Below, in pieces: positions 59,277-64,000 of a stretch of 64,000 bases of DNA. Numbering within the stretch: position 1 is the first letter of the stretch; every line of letters starts with the position of its first letter. Under the pieces are notes generated by a model, which saw only the letters and a program-made list of their open reading frames with translations, was not told the origin of the DNA and did not search any database. Origin of the DNA: Gammaproteobacteria bacterium (lineage in GTDB: Bacteria; Pseudomonadota; Gammaproteobacteria; S012-40). The stretch covers positions 1 to 64,000 of the forward strand of contig JAOUMY010000014.1 of NCBI GenBank assembly GCA_029881255.1, written 5' to 3'. The position numbers and the translations under genes were made by a program.

Positions 59277-60095
59277 GTGAACTTTGATTTTGCGAGCTTA
59301 ATGCTGATTGCAGTTGTTATCACCGGTATTGTCTGGTTGATAGACATCTATCACTGGGCGCCAAAGCGTGCAGTCGAAGTAGCCAGATTGGAAGCATCTT
59401 CGGCGAGCGAAGAGGAATTGGAACAGGCGGCCAAAGAGTCTCTACTGGTCGAGTATTCAAAGTCATTCTTTCCCGTTATTTTGATTGTGTTGCTCCTACG
59501 TTCATTTCTGGTAGAGCCTTTTCGTATTCCGTCCGGTTCCATGATACCTACCTTGCGCGTGGGTGATTTTATTCTGGTGAACAAGTTTAGTTATGGCGTC
59601 AGATTGCCAGTGATAAATACTAAATTTCTCGATACGGGCTTACCTCAGCGTGGCGACGTTGTGGTATTTCGTTTTCCAAAAGACCCGAGCGTCGATTACA
59701 TCAAACGCGTTATCGGTTTACCGGGTGACCGCGTCGAATATCGTAACAAGGTATTGTACGTAAACGGTCAACGCATCGAACACAAAGATATGGGACCGTT
59801 CATCGGAAATTCTGGTTTACCTATCCCTGGATTGGCGGTGCTGAACGAAACTCTTGATGGTGTTTCGCATACCATTATGCACGAGAGTGGTAAGCCGGTT
59901 TTTAATGGTTCAGTATTGGTACCTGAAGGCCACTATTTCGTAATGGGCGATAACCGCGATAACAGTAATGACAGTCGCTTTTGGGGTACTGTTCCAGAAG
60001 AAAATCTGGTCGGTCGGGCATTCATGATCTGGATGAACTGGAATTTTGACGAAGGCGGCATAGAGTGGTCGCGAATCGGTAATTCTATTGAATAA
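59277..60095 (+). CDS. lepB: Signal peptidase I
   Basis: Cleaves Sec and Tat signal peptides on the periplasmic face of the inner membrane. 272 aa from a GTG at 59277, with AGGGGA eight bases upstream. Two membrane helices at the N-terminus (residues ~7-23 and ~60-78). The catalytic dyad is S88 in PSGSMIPTL and K143 in DYIKRVIGLPGD; box E GDNRDNSNDSRFWG is present. Twelve bases after lepA. Confidence 0.97.
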   Translation: MNFDFASLMLIAVVITGIVWLIDIYHWAPKRAVEVARLEASSASEEELEQAAKESLLVEYSKSFFPVILIVLLLRSFLVEPFRIPSGSMIPTLRVGDFILVNKFSYGVRLPVINTKFLDTGLPQRGDVVVFRFPKDPSVDYIKRVIGLPGDRVEYRNKVLYVNGQRIEHKDMGPFIGNSGLPIPGLAVLNETLDGVSHTIMHESGKPVFNGSVLVPEGHYFVMGDNRDNSNDSRFWGTVPEENLVGRAFMIWMNWNFDEGGIEWSRIGNSIE

Positions 60096-60113
60096 GTTCA
60101 GAGAGAGGCTGGT

Positions 60114-60797
60114 TTGAATCTCGATTACCGAAAACTCGTTGGCATGCTGGAATATGAATTCGAGGACGAGGCACACTTAGTTCGTGCGCTAACGCATCGT
60201 AGTGCCGGCAGTCGACACAACGAGCGTCTCGAGTTTCTTGGCGATAGCGTACTCAATTTCGTAATTGCACAGGCATTGTTTGAACGATTCCCCACAGCAA
60301 CAGAAGGCGAACTCAGTCGCTTACGTGCTAATCTGGTTCGGGAAGCAACACTGGCTGATGTAGCGCGTACGCTAGACCTTGGTGAATATTTGCGCCTGGG
60401 CTCAGGCGAACTCAAGAGTGGAGGTTTCCGCAGGGGATCGATTCTAGCGGACGGCATAGAGGCAATTTTCGGTGCTGTTCTTTTAGACGGCGGTTTTCAT
60501 GCTAGTCAAAAATTAATTCTCAGGCTTTATCAAGCGCGCATCGCGCTAGCCGATCCCAACGTCAATCTCAAAGACCCTAAAAGCCGTTTGCAGGAATATT
60601 TGCAGTCGGAAAAAAAATCTTTGCCGGAATATATTGTGTTATCTGTTGACGGAGCTCAGCACAATCAGTTGTTCAAGGTCGAGTGCCGGATACCAGAGTT
60701 GCAAAAGTGTGCCACTGGAGAAGGTCGAACGCGTCGAAAAGCAGAACAGGCAGCTGCAAAACTGGCCTTGGAACAACTAGAGGTAAAAGATAGTTGA
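60114..60797 (+). CDS. rnc: Ribonuclease III
   Basis: Double-strand-specific endoribonuclease that processes rRNA precursors and regulates mRNAs. 227 aa (E. coli 226) from a TTG start that follows GAGAGAGG. The signature HNERLEFLGDSVLN is at residues ~37-50, and the second acidic site in ILADGIEAIFGAVLLDGG; the dsRNA-binding domain is C-terminal (residues ~155-225). Its stop overlaps the era start (TTGA). Confidence 0.97.
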   Translation: MNLDYRKLVGMLEYEFEDEAHLVRALTHRSAGSRHNERLEFLGDSVLNFVIAQALFERFPTATEGELSRLRANLVREATLADVARTLDLGEYLRLGSGELKSGGFRRGSILADGIEAIFGAVLLDGGFHASQKLILRLYQARIALADPNVNLKDPKSRLQEYLQSEKKSLPEYIVLSVDGAQHNQLFKVECRIPELQKCATGEGRTRRKAEQAAAKLALEQLEVKDS

Positions 60798-61687
60798 TAA
60801 CACACTGTGGATTTGTGGCAATCGTCGGTCGTCCGAATGTAGGCAAGTCTACCTTGCTCAATCGAATACTTGGACAAAAGATTAGTATTACTTCGCGTCG
60901 TGCGCAAACGACCCGTCATCGCATATTGGGCATAAAAACTCACGACCACATTCAGACGATTTATCTAGATACGCCTGGAATTCATCGACAAGGCGGCAAG
61001 GAGATGAATCGTATAATGAATCGCACGGCGACGCGTAGTCTAGTTGATGTCGATGTAGTTGTGCTGGTGCTGGAAGGAACGCGTTTTACTGATGAAGATG
61101 AACTGGCTTTGCAGCAAATCAAGCGCCAAACGGCGCCTGTAATACTTGTCATCAATAAAGCGGATAAAATTAAGGACAAGGAAAAACTGCTGCCTTTCAT
61201 TGCAAAAAGCGCCGAATCTTTTGCGTACGCGCACATCGTTCCTGTTTCAGCTAAAACGGGTAAGGGCGTTGATGAGTTGGAAAAAACCATCGAAACGTTT
61301 CTTCCTGAAGGACCAGGCTATTTCCCCGAGGACCAGATTACCGATAAGAGTGAACGTTTTCTGGCAGCAGAATTGATCCGCGAAAAACTCATGCGTCAAC
61401 TTGGGCAGGAGTTACCTTACTCGCTCACGGTTGAAATCGAAAAATTTACTGAAGAGCAGGGTGGATTGCATATCGCTGCGCTGATTTGGGTTGAGAAAGA
61501 TAGCCAGAAACGCATTGTCATTGGTAAGAAAGGCGAAAAGCTAAAAGAAATCGGCACGCTTGCCAGAGAGGATATGCAAAAGCTATTTGGAGCTAAAGTT
61601 TTTCTCGAGACTTGGGTCAGAGTGAAAAGTGGATGGTCCGATGATGTCAGGGCCTTGCGTAGTCTGGGCTATAACGATGACGACTGA
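60794..61687 (+). CDS. era: GTPase Era
   Basis: Ras-like GTPase needed for 16S rRNA maturation and 30S assembly. 297 aa from a TTG that overlaps the rnc stop. G1 GRPNVGKST, G3 DTPGIH, G4 NKADK; the KH domain is C-terminal (IVIGKKGEKLKEIGTLARE). Translation is coupled to rnc and to recO downstream. Confidence 0.97.
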   Translation: MITHCGFVAIVGRPNVGKSTLLNRILGQKISITSRRAQTTRHRILGIKTHDHIQTIYLDTPGIHRQGGKEMNRIMNRTATRSLVDVDVVVLVLEGTRFTDEDELALQQIKRQTAPVILVINKADKIKDKEKLLPFIAKSAESFAYAHIVPVSAKTGKGVDELEKTIETFLPEGPGYFPEDQITDKSERFLAAELIREKLMRQLGQELPYSLTVEIEKFTEEQGGLHIAALIWVEKDSQKRIVIGKKGEKLKEIGTLAREDMQKLFGAKVFLETWVRVKSGWSDDVRALRSLGYNDDD

Positions 61688-62420
61688 TCATCGAGTCGAC
61701 CTGCAACCATCCTTTGTATTACATCTCAGACCCTATCGGGACACCAGCGCCATCGTAGATTTACTGACACGTGATTATGGTCGTGTTGCAGTTGTCGCGA
61801 AAGGTATACGCAGCGCCAAATCTAAACAACGTGGATTGTTACAAACCTTTTTTCAAGTCGAAGCATCTTGGCTGGGTAAAGGTGAATTGAAGACCTTGAC
61901 CGGTGTGGAACCGGTTCACCACCATGTCTTATCCTCCACTGCACTCGTCGGAGCCTTATATGTCAATGAGCTGATCTTAAGGGTTTTGCCGACGTTAGAT
62001 CCTTGTGAATCTCTCTACCACGCATATACTCAATTGCTTCAGGTTTTGCGCACTCATGACAATCTCGAAGTTGCCCTGCGTGTTTTTGAAAAATCTATGC
62101 TTGAAGCTCTGGGCTATGAATTAAATTTGTTGAGCGAAGCAAATACCGGAAGTGAGATAGAAAACGACGCCTATTACTATTATTTACCTGAACATGGGCC
62201 GGTACGCGCCAAACTACAGTCAACGGGTTTAAACGAAAGCTTTTGCGGACGGCATTTACTTGCCTTTGCACGTGACGATTTCGATGATCCCGCGACCCTC
62301 GCGGCTGCGAAACGAATTACACGTCTGGCCTTAAAGCCTCTGATAGGGGATCGACCACTGAAAAGTCGGGAGCTTTATCTTTCGATGAAACGACAACAGA
62401 CGGTTGAAACCGAAGCCTAA
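61677..62420 (+). CDS. recO: DNA repair protein RecO
   Basis: Loads RecA with RecR in gap repair. 247 aa from the ATG at 61677, overlapping the era end by 11 bases; the longer frame from 61629 is inside era. The N-terminal OB fold contains LHLRPYRDTSAIVDLLTRDYGRVAVVAKG; the helical middle and short C-terminal region match the family (E. coli 242). The stop codon directly abuts the stop of the convergent gene at 62421. pdxJ, the usual next gene, is absent. Confidence 0.95.
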   Translation: MTTDHRVDLQPSFVLHLRPYRDTSAIVDLLTRDYGRVAVVAKGIRSAKSKQRGLLQTFFQVEASWLGKGELKTLTGVEPVHHHVLSSTALVGALYVNELILRVLPTLDPCESLYHAYTQLLQVLRTHDNLEVALRVFEKSMLEALGYELNLLSEANTGSEIENDAYYYYLPEHGPVRAKLQSTGLNESFCGRHLLAFARDDFDDPATLAAAKRITRLALKPLIGDRPLKSRELYLSMKRQQTVETEA

Positions 62421-63782
62421 TTATAAGCCCGGCTGTGGTCCAAACGGTGGGTCCGTCCAGGTAAACGGCGCAGAACCAAAAATCGTACGCGTGGCAGCTG
62501 TGGCACCGGTTGAAAGGTTTTCATAGGCCTGATACGAAAACGAGCCATTTGCGCCACCCATGCCACCCATCGCTGCGGCAACACAGCCCGGACAAACCTG
62601 ACCAATCCAAATGACCTGAACTTCGTTCCCTGCAGTCCATGAAACAGAACCACCCGCGGGGCCTCCTCCACCCATACCCATGGGAATACCTCCACCTGCA
62701 CCAGGTGGTTGAGGTGGTACGGGAATGGTGCCACTTCCCCGTGGCGGAACCGTGAGTGTACCGCCGGGAGCCGCTGCGCCAGCACCAGTTCCTGTGCCTT
62801 GTGAGCCGGGGTTAGTCGGCGCGGGGTCTGCTCTACAGCGAGGTGGTTCCCCCGGTCTAATGTTTGTAGGCGGATCTGAGCCGCATGGAGGATCGCCTGC
62901 GCCCGTACTGGTGCCATTGACTCTCACCAGAGTGGACCCCGTATTCCCTCGCGGTGCGATGGTATTGGATGTACCCCCTGTTGTGTTTGATGCCGCTGCC
63001 ATCATGCCCCCGCCGGCACCACCACCTGCACCGCCGCCAACCGCACCACCCATACCACCTGCCGCTGCAGGAAGACTGGCCGAACCTGAACGGACAAAGC
63101 TTCCAGATGCGCGGCGCAATACAAATGTGTGTATGTCCTGTCCACCCCCGTTACTCCCGTTCAAACGACCTGAGTTGGTGACGGACTGCCGAATACCAAA
63201 GAAATAACCGGTGACAGCGTCGTTTGGCCCTAGATGAGCGGTATAGTCGAAGGTGTAATCGAAACCAACGCCCTCGGGCGTGGTATCAGTGATTGTCTGA
63301 CTAAGATCCACTGTTGGCGTGTTTGGGTCATCCGCCCAGCCAGTGTTGAGTACGATGGAGTAGTCCATATTGTATTCACCACGCTGGGTGATGATTTGTT
63401 TTAGCGCGGTACCGTCGACGTTACCAGGCGCGGATGACATCTCGACAAAATTCTCGAGTATCATTTCTCCATCTGTGCGGAGAACGCCGTCGGACACGAT
63501 CAATTGTATAAAACGGCGACCTGTTCGTTGATCTGTCAGATAGCGTTGCAGAATACCGGTGTCCGAGACATTGGTAATACAGCTGTAGCCGCGAGGACAG
63601 GGGGCAGTAATTACACCTCGGCGATTACTCCAGCCATCGAATGGAACAGGTGGTGCCGGAATGGAGAGTGTAGGGAAAATTACCGTCAGGAGTAAAACGA
63701 GGGGCGTAAAAAAACGAACACTGTACGGCTTGCGCCAGCGTACGCGATTTGACCGGCGATTGTTTTTAGCTGTCTTCGCCAT
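62421..63782 (-). CDS. Predicted secreted/exported Gly-rich protein, function unknown
   Basis: 453 aa. A long basic N-terminus (KNNRRSNRVRWRKPYSVR) leads into a hydrophobic helix (residues ~28-43, LVLLLTVIFPTL) and a Pro-rich stretch, so it is exported or anchored. Residues ~50-230 look like an all-beta domain, with CPRGYSC, VLNTGWADDP and VGFDYTFDYTAHLGP. The central ~150 residues are dominated by Gly, Pro and Ala with repeated GGM/GGGAGGG runs, and the end has QVCPGCVAA. No family is recognised. It is convergent with recO with zero bases between stops. Low-complexity Gly-Pro runs suggest an extended or elastic surface protein. Confidence 0.6.
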   Translation of the reverse strand: MAKTAKNNRRSNRVRWRKPYSVRFFTPLVLLLTVIFPTLSIPAPPVPFDGWSNRRGVITAPCPRGYSCITNVSDTGILQRYLTDQRTGRRFIQLIVSDGVLRTDGEMILENFVEMSSAPGNVDGTALKQIITQRGEYNMDYSIVLNTGWADDPNTPTVDLSQTITDTTPEGVGFDYTFDYTAHLGPNDAVTGYFFGIRQSVTNSGRLNGSNGGGQDIHTFVLRRASGSFVRSGSASLPAAAGGMGGAVGGGAGGGAGGGMMAAASNTTGGTSNTIAPRGNTGSTLVRVNGTSTGAGDPPCGSDPPTNIRPGEPPRCRADPAPTNPGSQGTGTGAGAAAPGGTLTVPPRGSGTIPVPPQPPGAGGGIPMGMGGGGPAGGSVSWTAGNEVQVIWIGQVCPGCVAAAMGGMGGANGSFSYQAYENLSTGATAATRTIFGSAPFTWTDPPFGPQPGL

Positions 63783-64000
63783 GTGTCACCTTCCCAACCC
63801 CACTTCTAGTTATGCGGAAGACGTGCCGTTTGGAAGAAACTCTAGAGAGAATCAATCATCATCACTGAAGCCGCCCCACGAACGGATTGGTTTTAATTAC
63901 TTTTTTTGTCAAGTATAGTGCATCACCCATAGTGGTTCAACGCGACACTTTCCTTTCGAGGAGACTAGCGAGTGAATCTTATTCTAAGATGAGCATTCTA

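Overview
The window is chromosomal DNA from a gammaproteobacterium outside the Enterobacterales. The evidence is gene order. The run dnaE–accA–tilS–pyrG–kdsA–eno–ftsB–ispD–ispF is a standard gammaproteobacterial block. The run mupP–ubiG–mtaD / mtnA … gyrA–serC–serA–pheA–hisC–tyrA–aroA–cmk–rpsA–ihfB resembles the Pseudomonas aeruginosa arrangement, and lapA–lapB–pyrF and lepA–lepB–rnc–era–recO are also classic neighbourhoods. I cannot assign a genus from sequence alone. No tRNA, rRNA, CRISPR array or complete insertion sequence was seen.

Layout. 1–6.2 kb is accessory: a small MNT nucleotidyltransferase, an orphan RHH-type antitoxin, a broken copy of the dnaE promoter plus 5' end, and an AT-rich gene for a 1465-aa lipoprotein. 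6.3–9.8 kb is the intact dnaE. 9.8–12.8 kb is a minus-strand pair (lipoprotein plus outer-membrane barrel). A decayed dnaE 3' end then sits directly before accA. The intact dnaE and its strange neighbours are thus bracketed by the two ends of another dnaE. 13.3–21.6 kb is the housekeeping accA–ispF block, interrupted by a foldback repeat. 21.7–25.8 kb holds two divergent response regulators, a squalene/phytoene synthase-family gene and rmuC. Two more foldback repeats follow. 26.3–30.1 kb is the mupP–ubiG–mtaD operon, divergent from mtnA. 30.6–34.9 kb is an accessory insertion relative to the expected mtnA–gyrA adjacency: a cytosolic AmiC-like/PAS histidine kinase and an orphan flagellar hook gene. 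35.2–47.8 kb is gyrA followed by the serine/aromatic amino acid operon, cmk, rpsA and ihfB. 47.9–50.4 kb is lapA–lapB–pyrF and a ComEA-like gene. 50.5–57.3 kb is a compact polysaccharide export/precursor locus (barrel, SLBB export protein, Wzz, ManC). 57.5–62.4 kb is lepA–lepB–rnc–era–recO, and the end holds a convergent Gly-rich secreted protein.

How the genes fit together. SerC/SerA make serine from 3-phosphoglycerate; PheA, HisC, TyrA and AroA serve shikimate and Phe/Tyr/His synthesis in one tightly packed transcription unit. MtaD and MtnA are two steps of methylthioadenosine salvage, transcribed divergently. KdsA, LapA/LapB and the Wza/Wzz/ManC group all serve the cell surface.

The two most unusual structures are (1) the dnaE sandwich, best explained by insertion or duplication at dnaE, and (2) three foldback repeats whose arms are each exactly 31 bp and self-complementary, yet differ in sequence from copy to copy around a shared core.
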